A stretch of 64,000 nucleotides of DNA from Rubrobacter aplysinae (GTDB taxonomy: Bacteria > Actinomycetota > Rubrobacteria > Rubrobacterales > Rubrobacteraceae): NCBI RefSeq assembly GCF_001029505.1, contig NZ_LEKH01000002.1, positions 186,001 to 250,000 on the forward strand, written 5' to 3'. Shown piece after piece: positions 25,427-33,791 of this stretch. Made by a program: the position numbers and the translations under genes. How positions within the stretch are numbered: the first letter of the stretch is position 1; every line of letters begins with the position of its first letter. The notes beneath the pieces were generated by a model. It saw only the letters and a list, made by a program, of their open reading frames with translations, was not told the origin of the DNA and did no database searches.

Positions 25427-25462
25427 TACCGACTGGTCGGCAAATATACCGAACGGTCTGGT
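25427..25462. promoter_or_regulatory. two tandem TetR-type operator candidates
   Basis: TACCGACTGGTCGGCA at 25427-25442 and TACCGAACGGTCTGGT at 25447-25462 are imperfect palindromes with 20-bp spacing, two helical turns. A minus-strand TATATT at 25443-25448 lies between them and could be the -10 of the small gene/transporter promoter. The site sits between the divergent TetR gene and its presumed target. Confidence 0.65.
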
Positions 25463-25505
25463 GTTTTTCAAGGCGAAACAAAAAGCGAGGAGCTAAACTG
25501 CTCAC

Positions 25506-26120
25506 ATGAGAGAGAGGCATGGTGAGGGGCACGAAGAGGAGCAGGTCGAATCCGACACCCGCCAGCGGCTACTAGAGGCCGCCGAGAAGGTCACCTTGCG
25601 GGAGGGGGTCTCGAAGATGACCCTCGACGCCGTCTGCGAGGAGGCGGGTATGAGCAAGGGCGGGCTTTTCTACCATTTCTCGGGCAAGGACGACCTGATA
25701 AGCGGCATGATCTCGCGTCTCGTGGAGCGTTTTGAGCGCGACATAGAGGCCAACCTGGCCGGGGAGGGGGCGGGCCGGTGGGTTGGAGCGTACGCCGAGG
25801 CCGCCTCTCCCCTGTCGGGAGACAAGGAGAGGGAGCTCTCGGTCACCGCCGCCCTGATGGCCGCCATGGCCAACGACCCGGCGCTGGCCGAGCCGCTCAG
25901 GGAGCGCTACGCGTTCTGGCAGGCCCAGATGGAGGACGACGGGTTAGACCCGGCGTTCGCCACCCTCATGCGGCTGGCCATAGATGGGCTGTGGCTTTCC
26001 AAGCTCTTTGGTCTGGCCCCGCCTTCAGGCGAGTTCCGCGAAGAGGTTCTCGCCGAAGCTCTGCGGATGATCGGGCAGGCCGCGGACACGGCGGACCAGG
26101 AGGATAAAGAGAGCCCGTAA
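25506..26120 (+). CDS. TetR-family transcriptional regulator
   Basis: A 204-residue repressor. The N-terminal HTH is typical: RQRLLEAAEKVTLREGVSKM, then VCEEAGMSKGGLFYHFSGKDDL. The C-terminal ligand domain is of the TetR_C type with a MRLAIDGLWLSKLF helix. It is divergent from the DMT transporter pair with tandem palindromes between, so auto-repression and control of efflux are inferred. The inducer is unknown. Confidence 0.92.
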   Translation: MRERHGEGHEEEQVESDTRQRLLEAAEKVTLREGVSKMTLDAVCEEAGMSKGGLFYHFSGKDDLISGMISRLVERFERDIEANLAGEGAGRWVGAYAEAASPLSGDKERELSVTAALMAAMANDPALAEPLRERYAFWQAQMEDDGLDPAFATLMRLAIDGLWLSKLFGLAPPSGEFREEVLAEALRMIGQAADTADQEDKESP

Positions 26121-26171
26121 ACTCCGGGAGCGCCCGGAACGCCGACCACGCCTGCCGGTATCTTCATACGG

Positions 26172-26204
26172 CAGCTCTGTAACAGCTCTATAACAGCTCT
26201 GTAA
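26172..26204. repeat. three tandem 11-bp repeats
   Basis: CAGCTCTGTAA, CAGCTCTATAA, CAGCTCTGTAA in direct tandem, about one helical turn each, in the 139-base gap between convergent genes. No function is evident. Confidence 0.7.
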
Positions 26205-26259
26205 TTCGCGGACACGCCCTAAGGCCCGCTCTACTACATGCCCTGACGCCTGCCACGGG

Positions 26260-27252
26260 TTAGTCCCGGGCCATCGTCACCTTGCCCAGAGCCTCGCCGG
26301 ACTCAAGCCTCTCGTGAGCTTCGGCGGCGTCGAAGAGCCCGAACCGCGTCTCGTCCAGCAGCGGCTTTACCCGGCCCGACTCGACGAGCCGGGTCACGCG
26401 GCCGAGCACCTCGCCGTGGTGCGCCCGGCCCTCGCCGCTTACGAGCGGGATGAGCATCAGCACGACGTGCAGCGAGAGGCTCTTGTCGTGCAGCGGCGAG
26501 AGGTCGTAGGTCTCGTGCGTGGCAATGGACGCAACCTGGCCCTCGGGGCGGGTGGCCTTGAAGGACCGGGTCAGGTTCTCGCCGCCGACGGTGTCGAAGA
26601 CCACGTCGAAGCCCCGGCCGCCCGTGTACTCCCCGACGTAGTCCTCGACGGAACGCTCGCGGTAGTTGATACCCACGTCCGCACCTAGCTCGCGCGCGAC
26701 GCGCAGCTTCTCGTCAGAGGAGCCGGTCGTGAAGACGGTGGCGCCGGCGGCGCGGGCGATCTGGATTGCGACGTGTCCAACGCCGCCCGTCGCGCCGTGG
26801 ACGAGCACGTTCTGGCCGGGACCGACGTTTGCGCGCGTGATCAGGATCTCCCACGCGGTGATGGACACGAGCGGCAGGGCGGCGGCCTCGCGCATCGAGA
26901 GAGTCTCTGGTTTTTTGGCCAAAAGATCCGCGTCGGCCAGCAGGTACTCGGCGGAGGCCCCGCCTTCCATACCGGCGAATCCCCCGGCGCAGCCGTAGAC
27001 CTCGTCTCCGGAGGAGAAGCCGGCGACGCCCTCGCCGACCTCCTCGATCACACCCGCGACGTCGCCGTGCAGGACGGCGGGGGGCTCTGGTGCGGCGGGC
27101 ACGGAGCCGGCCCGGATCTTGTAATCCACCGGGTTCACACTGCTCGCCTCGACCCGGATCAAGACGTGCCCGGCCTTCACCCCGGGCTTCGCAACGTCCC
27201 GCTCCTCGAATACCTCCGGCCCGCCGTACCGCTCTATTACCTGCGCCCTCAT
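26260..27252 (-). CDS. zinc-independent medium-chain dehydrogenase, NADPH:quinone reductase type
   Basis: MDR-superfamily oxidoreductase of 330 residues. The GroES-like N-terminal half has KIRAGSVPAAPEPPAVLHGD, shortened here to PAVLHGDVAGVIEEVG. The NADPH-binding loop is VHGATGGVGHVAIQIARAAG. The structural zinc cysteines of alcohol dehydrogenases are lacking, so quinone or enone reduction is likelier than alcohol oxidation. GGGAGG lies 4-5 bases before ATG 27252. The physiological substrate is unknown. Confidence 0.88.
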   Translation of the reverse strand: MRAQVIERYGGPEVFEERDVAKPGVKAGHVLIRVEASSVNPVDYKIRAGSVPAAPEPPAVLHGDVAGVIEEVGEGVAGFSSGDEVYGCAGGFAGMEGGASAEYLLADADLLAKKPETLSMREAAALPLVSITAWEILITRANVGPGQNVLVHGATGGVGHVAIQIARAAGATVFTTGSSDEKLRVARELGADVGINYRERSVEDYVGEYTGGRGFDVVFDTVGGENLTRSFKATRPEGQVASIATHETYDLSPLHDKSLSLHVVLMLIPLVSGEGRAHHGEVLGRVTRLVESGRVKPLLDETRFGLFDAAEAHERLESGEALGKVTMARD

Positions 27253-27307
27253 GCAGCCTCCCGGCTCCGTAGCTTCTCGCCGCGCCGGATTCTAACGCGG
27301 CGGTCCG

Positions 27308-28120
27308 CTAACATGGCGGTCCGGCCTGGATTCGCCGCCGTAGCTCACGTGGGCCATTTGGCGCCTCCCACATGCTCTCCAGCCACCACGAAGCCCCGGC
27401 CTCCGCAAAGGCTCCCACCCGCGCGGCGTCTCCGGCATCATCCCCGGCCGTCGTACCCTCGACGACGATGTCGAAGGGCTCGTCCGGCTTCTGATCGTCG
27501 GCGTAGAGGCGCATCTCCCGCACCTTCTCCGGCGTGAGATCGGTCATCTTTCCCGTCGCATCCAGTACGTTCGGTAGCAGCCCATCGTAGCGCAGCGCCC
27601 GGCGCATGGACCGCTCCCGGTACCACGCGCCCACGGCCCAGATCGGTATCCGCGGGCTCTGGACCGGCGGCGGGGGCGGGAAGAAGTCCGTCGGGCGTAC
27701 ACGGTAATGCCCGCCCTCGTAGGAGAACGGCTGTCCGGCCCACAACCCCGTGAGCACATCCAGCCCCTCATCCAGCAACTCCGCGCGTTTTTTGCGGTCC
27801 GTCTCCTCGCCAAACTCGTGGAACCCGGTATCCGGAGCGCCGAGCCCGGCAGCCAGGATCACACGCCCATCCGAGAGGTTGTCCAGCGTCGCCGTCTCCG
27901 AGGCGAGCTTCCACGGCCTACGGCGGGAAAGCGGCGTGAGCATGGTCCCGAGCCGGATGCTTTCGGTGGTCATCGCGGCGGCGGCGAGGGTGACCCACGG
28001 GTCTATCCCCCACACCGTGTCCGCCACGAACACGCCGTCCCAGCCGTACTCCTCGGCCTCCCGCGCAAGATCCGCCGTCGCTCTCGCCTCCACGAACGGC
28101 AGCACGAAACCACATCGCAA
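27308..28120 (-). CDS. LLM-class flavin/F420-dependent oxidoreductase
   Basis: Luciferase-like monooxygenase family, TIM barrel, 270 residues. Typical segments are FVADTVWGIDPWVTLAAAAM, IRLGTMLTPLSRRRPWKLA and LSDGRVILAAGLG. In actinobacteria such proteins often use F420, but cofactor and substrate cannot be decided here. TTG 28120 follows GAGGAGG by 5 bases. It lies 55 bases upstream of the quinone-reductase-type gene on the same strand, a possible operon. Confidence 0.85.
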   Translation of the reverse strand: MRCGFVLPFVEARATADLAREAEEYGWDGVFVADTVWGIDPWVTLAAAAMTTESIRLGTMLTPLSRRRPWKLASETATLDNLSDGRVILAAGLGAPDTGFHEFGEETDRKKRAELLDEGLDVLTGLWAGQPFSYEGGHYRVRPTDFFPPPPPVQSPRIPIWAVGAWYRERSMRRALRYDGLLPNVLDATGKMTDLTPEKVREMRLYADDQKPDEPFDIVVEGTTAGDDAGDAARVGAFAEAGASWWLESMWEAPNGPRELRRRIQAGPPC

Positions 28121-28494
28121 GCGCGCCTCCTCAAACCTCTTCGTCTTAAGACCCTCAGGTATCGTATTCAGCAGCGACGAAAATCCAATACCCGTTTCAC
28201 TGGAGCGGCTCTATTAGACTCCAGGCAGTGTTCGTTTAACATCTACAGCCCCCCTTTGCATGGCCTGTACGGTACAGGGCCACAGAGCAACCTCGGGTGG
28301 AACTCAGGGATCTCCGCTCGCACCCGGGATGGTAGCAACAGTCGGCGTCGCCAATTACTACCGGCTAGAACCAGGAGAAGTGGTGGAGCTGTTGCCCGGT
28401 GGTGGGAGTCTGGCGCTCGATGGGGAGCGGGAGATAGAGCTAGGCCCCGGTGACCGGATACAGGTAAGCCTGGATGCGACCGGGCCGCTAACTA

Positions 28495-29501
28495 ACCCCG
28501 TGTGCAAGTTTAGTTGCCGAAGTTGAAGTTCGTTGAAGTCCAGGTCCGAGTACCTCTACGGTGGAAGCGTGAACTTTCCTCTCGTGGAGGTGCTCTATGG
28601 ACCTGGACGACCTCATTGTAAGCGTCTACTGTCTGTTGGACGATGAACTCAAAGCCTGGCTCTCGGGCGAAACTCTCAGGGAGCGAGGTCCGAATCCCAC
28701 GCTCTCGGACGCCGAGGTCTTGACCATCGAGGCGGTGGGTGAGTACCTCGGCCTCTCTCAGGGCAAGGAACTGTTTGGCTACTTCCGGCGTCACTACGCT
28801 CACTTCTTCCCGGCTCTGGGGCAAGTCCACCGCACTACCTTCACAAGGTAGGCCGCCAACCTCTGGAAGGTCAAGGAGCGTCTTTGGCAACGTCTGCTCG
28901 CCCGGACTCACCACGATCAAAGCTTCGCGCTGGTGGACTCCTTTCCTCTTCCGGCGTGTCTTTTCGCTCGCGCCCCCAGGTGCCGACGTTTTCGCGGAGA
29001 GGCTGCTTTTGGCCGGGATACCCTGCTCAGGCAAACCTTCTACGGCTTCAGGATGCACGTGAGAGTCTCGTGGCCCGGTGTTATCACGAACTTCTCCATA
29101 GCTCCGGCAAACGTCCACGAACTGTGGGTGGCGCCCGAGATCGTAGAGGGCACCAGTGGCATCGTTGTCGGAGATCGCAACTACCACTCTCCCAAAACGG
29201 TGCAGGAACTTCGTGCGGGCGGTCTCGAATTGGTTGCTCCGTACGCGAGCAGGTCCAAAGATCCCAACCCGCGCAAGAGCGCCTTCTTGAGTAAGCTCCG
29301 CTACCGTATAGATACCGTCTTCTCTCAACTCACCGGTCGCTACACGATCAAGCAATTGTGGGCGCGGGACTCTTGACACCTGGCGAGTAGAGTGCTCAGG
29401 AAGGTCTTGAGTCACACGCTGGCCTTCCTTCTTGGCGAGAAGTCTGGTCATAGTCCTCTGCAACTAGCTCGACTCCTCGACTAAAAACCTGCACATCGGG
29501 T
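28495..29501 (+). mobile_element. IS982-family insertion sequence, 1007 bp
   Basis: The left end begins ACCCCGTGTGCAAGTTT and the right end, read inward, ACCCGATGTGCAGGTTT, matching at 14 of 17 positions and starting with ACC as usual for IS982. A 6-bp duplication (TAACTA) flanks it. It carries one transposase frame with two nonsense codons, so it cannot move on its own. It lies inside a kinase-like gene remnant. Confidence 0.9.
28597..29484 (+). pseudogene. IS982-family transposase with two in-frame stops
   Basis: A single reading frame starts at ATG 28597 with GGAGG 6 bases upstream: MDLDDLIVSVYCLLDDELKA, PTLSDAEVLTIEAVGEYLG, FFPALGQVHRTTF. TAG at 28849-28851 then stands where relatives have Gln (RQAANLW). 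The frame continues through ALVDSFPLPACLFARA, RRFRGEAAFG, VVGDRNYHSP and FLSKLRYRIDTVFSQL. TGA at 29374-29376 replaces a Trp in the WARDLWHL-like region, and the tail VLRKVLSHTLAFLL runs to TAA 29482-29484. The DDE-type D residues (VDSF, GDRNY) remain. There is no frameshift, only two point nonsense changes, so the decay is recent. Confidence 0.88.
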
Positions 29502-29718
29502 TAACTATAGATGTCGAAGGAGTTATGAGGCAAGCATCCCGGCGCGGTTTGTTGAACGGGACTTTCTAACAGAGCACGGCACAATGGCCCCGGCGGTTCT
29601 TCGAGCGGCGTTGGTAGTAAGCCTCCAGGCTGTTTTGGTTAGAGGGCTTTTGTGAGATCATTCGAGACATCGGATACATCCAGGCTGTTCGAGGCCCGTG
29701 TAACCCCGGGAGGAGCTC

Positions 29719-30498
29719 ATGCAAGAGTCGAGAGCAGAGCGGGCGAGATCCAGCATCCGGGCCGGGGATCACACCGGACCCACATCCGGCCTGGCACCGG
29801 GGTACGTGCAGACCAACCTGGTGGTCTTGCCAGAAGAGTACGCCTTCGACTTTCTGAAGTTCTGCACCAGGAATCCGAGATCCTGCCCGGTGCTAGAGGT
29901 TATGGACGCTGGCTCCACGGCACCTGCGGTGATGGCTCCGGGAGCGGACCTGCGGACGGACGTGCCAGAGTACAGGGTGTACGAACGTGGCGAGCTCGTA
30001 GACGAGCCTTCGGATATAAGCTCGTACTGGCGTGAGGACCTGGTCTCATTTCTTCTGGGTTGTAGCTTCACGTTCGAGACGGCGCTGCTGTCCGCGGGGC
30101 TCGGTCTGGCGCATCTGGAGCAGGGCCGGAACGTCCCGATGTACGTGACCAGCCGGGAGTGCGCCGCTTCCGGGCCATTCTCGGGTCCGATGGTCGTGAG
30201 CATGAGGCCATACCGGGCGGAGGAGATACCGCACGCCGTCGCGGTGTCGGGACGCTACCCGGGTATGCACGGAGCCCCGATACACGTCGGGAGCCCGGAG
30301 TCGCTCGGGATACGAAGCCTGGAGGAGCCGGAGTTCGGAGATCCCGTCCAGGTGGAAGAGGATCAGTTACCGGTTTTCTGGGCGTGCGGGGTGACGCCGC
30401 AGGCGGTCGCGATGCGGGCCAGACCACCGTTCATGATCACGCACAGCCCCGGTCACATGTTCATCACGGACCGGCTGAATTCCGAGTACGAGATCTGA
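29719..30498 (+). CDS. YcsI/DUF1445-family putative hydro-lyase (D-glutamate cyclase-like)
   Basis: A 259-residue protein of the DUF1445 family, related to B. subtilis YcsI and the mitochondrial D-glutamate cyclase domain. Typical blocks are GYVQTNLVVLPEEYAFDFLK, CTRNPRSCPVLEV, FLLGCSFTFETALL, PMYVTSRECAASGPF and FMITHSPGHMFITD. ATG 29719 follows GGGAGGAG. The next genes encode an NRAMP-like carrier and the two oxoprolinase/hydantoinase subunits, so a role in 5-oxoproline (pyroglutamate) formation or use is inferred. Confidence 0.85.
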   Translation: MQESRAERARSSIRAGDHTGPTSGLAPGYVQTNLVVLPEEYAFDFLKFCTRNPRSCPVLEVMDAGSTAPAVMAPGADLRTDVPEYRVYERGELVDEPSDISSYWREDLVSFLLGCSFTFETALLSAGLGLAHLEQGRNVPMYVTSRECAASGPFSGPMVVSMRPYRAEEIPHAVAVSGRYPGMHGAPIHVGSPESLGIRSLEEPEFGDPVQVEEDQLPVFWACGVTPQAVAMRARPPFMITHSPGHMFITDRLNSEYEI

Positions 30499-30554
30499 GT
30501 AGAGTCTGAGCAGGGCGGGACGCCGGTAACAGAATAGAGGGGGCGGGCGAAGAC

Positions 30555-31781
30555 GTGATGGAGAGACTAAAAAATCTGGGGCCGGGCTTGCTGGTCGCCG
30601 CGGCGTTTATTGGGCCGGGGACGGTTACGACGGCCAGTGTGGCGGGGGCGAGCACGGGGTACGCCTTGTTGTGGGCGCTGGTTTTCTCCATCTTCGCCAC
30701 GATAATCCTGCAGGAAATGAGCGCCCGGCTCGGGATCGTGAGCCGCGAAGGACTCGGCGAGGCCCTGAGGACCACGTTCGACAACGTCGTCGTCAAGGTA
30801 CTCGTGGTGCTCCTGGTCGTGACGGCCATAGGCTTCGGGGCCGCCGCTTTCCAGACCGGGAACATAACCGGCGCGTCGCTCGGGCTAGAGACCATTATCG
30901 GCCTCCCATCCCAGGTATGGGCTCTCGTGGTCGGCGGGGTCGCCTTCGCGCTCCTGGGCTCGGGAATATACAAGCTCATAGAGCGGGCCCTGGTCGTGCT
31001 GGTGATCGTGATGAGCGTGGTGTTCTTGGTCACGGCCGTAATCGTGCGGCCGAACCCGCTGGACATACTCGGGGGGCTGTTCGCGCCGGGGATACCCTCG
31101 GGCTCGGTACTCACGGTGATCGCACTGGTCGGCACGACGGTCGTTACCTACAACCTCTTTCTGCACGCGAGCTCCGTGCAGGATAAGTGGTCCGTCAGTA
31201 CCCCGACCGACGAGGCGCTCGGTCTGTCCCGAACGGACACCACGGCCTCGGTCATTCTCGGGGGCATAATCACGCTGGCGATAGTCATCACCGCGGCGGC
31301 GGCCTTCGCCGGCACGGGCACCGAGGTCACGGGCGCCGGGCAGATGGCCGTGCAGCTAGAGCCTCTACTCGGACCGGCGGCTAAGTGGTTCTTTGCGATC
31401 GGTCTCTTCGGAGCGGGCATGACGAGCGCCGTCACCGCCCCGCTCGCGGCGGCCTACGCGACCACGGGCGCGCTCGGCTGGGAGCGCAACTTGCGGAGCT
31501 GGAAGTTCCGTGGCGTCTGGGGGATAGTGGTGCTCGTGGGCACCGTTCTCGCGTTCTTCGGAACCAACCCGGTGCAGGCGATCCTCGTGGCCCAGGCGGC
31601 GAACGGTGTCCTTCTGCCGCTGGTCGCGATAGTCCTGCTGGTCGTGATGAACCGCAGCGACCTTCTCGGCGAGTATCGTAACGGGGTTCTGGGAAATATC
31701 CTGGGCGGCATCGTCGTGCTGGTCGCCACATTTCTCGGCGGTTACACGCTGCTTAGCGTATTCGGAGTGGTTGGAGGATAA
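30555..31781 (+). CDS. NRAMP-related membrane transporter (YcsG-like)
   Basis: A 408-residue protein with about eleven hydrophobic helices and an NRAMP-like first segment. The metal-binding TM1 motif DPGN is replaced by GPGT (VAAAFIGPGTVTTASVAG), and the TM6 region reads VVTYNLFLHASS, without the Met-Pro-His of true metal carriers. It is therefore unlikely to be an ordinary Mn/Fe importer. In B. subtilis the relative ycsG lies beside ycsI and oxoprolinase genes, as here. GTG 30555 and ATG 30558 are adjacent start options. An organic substrate such as 5-oxoproline is a reasonable guess. Confidence 0.8.
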   Translation: MMERLKNLGPGLLVAAAFIGPGTVTTASVAGASTGYALLWALVFSIFATIILQEMSARLGIVSREGLGEALRTTFDNVVVKVLVVLLVVTAIGFGAAAFQTGNITGASLGLETIIGLPSQVWALVVGGVAFALLGSGIYKLIERALVVLVIVMSVVFLVTAVIVRPNPLDILGGLFAPGIPSGSVLTVIALVGTTVVTYNLFLHASSVQDKWSVSTPTDEALGLSRTDTTASVILGGIITLAIVITAAAAFAGTGTEVTGAGQMAVQLEPLLGPAAKWFFAIGLFGAGMTSAVTAPLAAAYATTGALGWERNLRSWKFRGVWGIVVLVGTVLAFFGTNPVQAILVAQAANGVLLPLVAIVLLVVMNRSDLLGEYRNGVLGNILGGIVVLVATFLGGYTLLSVFGVVGG

Positions 31782-31799
31782 ACGATACAGGGGGGCGAC

Positions 31800-33791
31800 A
31801 TGAGGCTCGGGGTAGACGTCGGGGGAACCTTTACGGACCTGGTCGCGCTCGGCGGCGGCAAGATCATAACCGCGAAGGTACCTTCCACCCCACGCGACCA
31901 GTCCGAGGGCGTTATGTCTGGCGTGGAGGCGTCCGGGATACAGGCTCAGGAGGTATCTGCTTTCGCCCACGGGATGACGGTCGCGACGAACGCGCTCTTG
32001 GAGCGGCGTGGGGCGCGGACGGCGCTCGTAACGACGGAAGGTTTCCGGGACGTTATCGAGATCTCCCGCCAGAACAGGCCCTCGCTCTACGACCTTACCC
32101 TGGGCCGCTCTCCGGCGCTGGTGCCGCGCGGGCTACGCTTTACCGTCGGGGAAAGGATGGGGCCGGAGGGCGAAGTAGAACCGCTGGACGAGGATAGCCT
32201 GGAGGATACAGTCGAGGCGCTGCGAGAATCCGGGGTCGAAGCGGTCGCGGTGTGCCTCCTGTTCTCGTTTCTCCACCCCGAGCACGAGCGCCGGGTCGGG
32301 GAGAGGCTGCGAGAGGCGCTGCCGGAGACCCACGTCTCGCTTTCGAGCGAGGTGCTGCCGGAGTTCCGAGAGTACGAGAGGTTCTCGACGACCGCCGCGG
32401 ACGCCTACCTCGGACCGAAGCTGGCCGCGTATCTTAATAACCTCGCGGATAAGGTCGAGGCAGCCGGGATGCCGGAGCCGCTGGTGATGCGGTCCTCCGG
32501 CGGGGTCGTGGAGCTCGAGACGGCGGCGCGCTCGGCGGCGTCTTGCGTCCTCTCCGGTCCGGCGGGCGGCGTCGTTGGCGCGGCCTACGTCGCGGCGGCC
32601 TCAGAATACCGAGACCTGCTCACCTTCGACATGGGCGGCACGAGCACGGACGTCGCGCCCGTTATCGGGGGCGAGGCCCTGACCACGACCGAGGCCGAGG
32701 TCTCCGGTGTGCCGATCAAGCTGCCGATGGCCGACGTCCACACGGTGAGCGCGGGCGGCGGCTCCGTCGCCTGGGCCGACGCCGGGGGAGCCCTGCGCGT
32801 CGGGCCTCATTCCGCCGGCGCGGACCCCGGCCCGGCAGCCTACGGTCTCGGCGGCGAGCAGGTAACCGTAACGGACGCGAACCTGTACCTGGGGTACTTG
32901 CGGGACGGCGTGGAGCTCGGCGGACAGGTCACGCTCTCCCGCAAGAGCTCGGAGGAGGCACTCGCCCGTCTCGGGGAGGAGCTTGGCCTGAGCCCCCTCC
33001 AGGCCGCGCTCGGCGTCGTGCAACTGGCGGACACGGAGATGGTCCGGGCGCTGCGTGTCATAAGCGTGGAGCGGGGCCTGGACCCCAGGGAGTTCGCCCT
33101 CGTCGCCTTCGGCGGGGCCGGGCCGCTCCACGCCTGTTCTATAGCCGAGGAGCTCGGGGCGGACACCGTACTCGTCCCGAAAGCGAGCGGCGTGCTCTCT
33201 GCGCTCGGGCTTGCCGTCTCGGACGTGCGCCGCGACCTCCTGACCCCCTACCTCTCCCCGCTCGCCGAGGCCGACGCGCAGGAGGTACAGGAGTCTTTCG
33301 AGGGGCTGGAGCGTACGGCGGCGGAAGAGTTGCGCGCCCGGGGCGAGCCCGTTTTCGAGCGGCGGGCGGATCTCCGCTACGGCGGGCAGTCGTTCGAGTT
33401 GCCGGTCGGGGCGGACGGCATCGGGGAGGTTTGGGATCTCGCATCCCGATTCCACGAAGCCCACGAGCGGCGCTACGGCTACCGGATGCAGGAGGAGCCT
33501 GTAGAGCTGGTAAACCTGCGGCTCGTCGCGACAGTCCCGGTAGAGAAGCCGCCTATCTCCGAAGGCCCGCCAACCGGAGAGCCGGAGCCCGGCTCCAGGG
33601 AGGCCCACTTCGGCGGCGGGTGGCGGGAGGTCCCCGTGCTCGACCGCTCGGAGATGGGCCGAGGCTCCCCTGTCGAGGGGCCGGCGGTGGTCGAGTTCGC
33701 GGAATCCACCTGCGTCGTGCAGCCCGGCTGGAGCGGTGCGGTAGACGCAGCCGGTACGCTGGTACTGATAAAGGAGGCCGGAGATGAGTAA
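31800..33791 (+). CDS. hyuA: hydantoinase/5-oxoprolinase subunit A
   Basis: ATP-dependent ring-opening amidohydrolase subunit of 663 residues. The N-terminal actin-like ATPase motif is RLGVDVGGTFTDLVAL. A second ATP-fold signature is LLTFDMGGTSTDVAPVIGG, and FGGAGPLHACSIAEELG is diagnostic of the HyuA family. Its last 8 bases overlap hyuB. It pairs with HyuB to hydrolyse hydantoins, 5-oxoproline or related lactams, or to carboxylate acetone-like substrates; context favours 5-oxoproline. Confidence 0.92.
   Translation: MRLGVDVGGTFTDLVALGGGKIITAKVPSTPRDQSEGVMSGVEASGIQAQEVSAFAHGMTVATNALLERRGARTALVTTEGFRDVIEISRQNRPSLYDLTLGRSPALVPRGLRFTVGERMGPEGEVEPLDEDSLEDTVEALRESGVEAVAVCLLFSFLHPEHERRVGERLREALPETHVSLSSEVLPEFREYERFSTTAADAYLGPKLAAYLNNLADKVEAAGMPEPLVMRSSGGVVELETAARSAASCVLSGPAGGVVGAAYVAAASEYRDLLTFDMGGTSTDVAPVIGGEALTTTEAEVSGVPIKLPMADVHTVSAGGGSVAWADAGGALRVGPHSAGADPGPAAYGLGGEQVTVTDANLYLGYLRDGVELGGQVTLSRKSSEEALARLGEELGLSPLQAALGVVQLADTEMVRALRVISVERGLDPREFALVAFGGAGPLHACSIAEELGADTVLVPKASGVLSALGLAVSDVRRDLLTPYLSPLAEADAQEVQESFEGLERTAAEELRARGEPVFERRADLRYGGQSFELPVGADGIGEVWDLASRFHEAHERRYGYRMQEEPVELVNLRLVATVPVEKPPISEGPPTGEPEPGSREAHFGGGWREVPVLDRSEMGRGSPVEGPAVVEFAESTCVVQPGWSGAVDAAGTLVLIKEAGDE

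Larger units (their letters stand above)
28489..29507. repeat. 6-bp target-site duplication flanking the IS
   Basis: TAACTA at 28489-28494 and TAACTA at 29502-29507 directly flank the inverted ends of the element. This fixes the insertion boundaries. Confidence 0.85.
28260..29569 (+). pseudogene. 3' remnant of an ATP-NAD-kinase-like (AcoX-type) gene, interrupted by an IS982 element
   Basis: The frame from about 28314 encodes LAPGMVATVGVANYYRLEPG and GSLALDGEREIELGPGDRI, the C-terminal sugar-kinase-like fold of ATP-NAD kinase relatives. It is cut by the IS. Removing 28495-29501 and one copy of the 6-bp duplication restores the frame across the junction, reading ATGPL TIDVEGVMRQASRRGLL and ending at TAA 29567-29569. 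The expected N-terminal ~250 residues, including the kinase GGDG motif, are missing upstream, so the gene was already truncated or was lost separately. It is non-functional as it stands. Confidence 0.75.

Noticed and set aside
28510-29463. Long 317-codon minus-strand frame over the insertion sequence
   Set aside because: It is the shadow of the transposase frame; the + strand protein matches IS982 transposases and the minus frame matches nothing.
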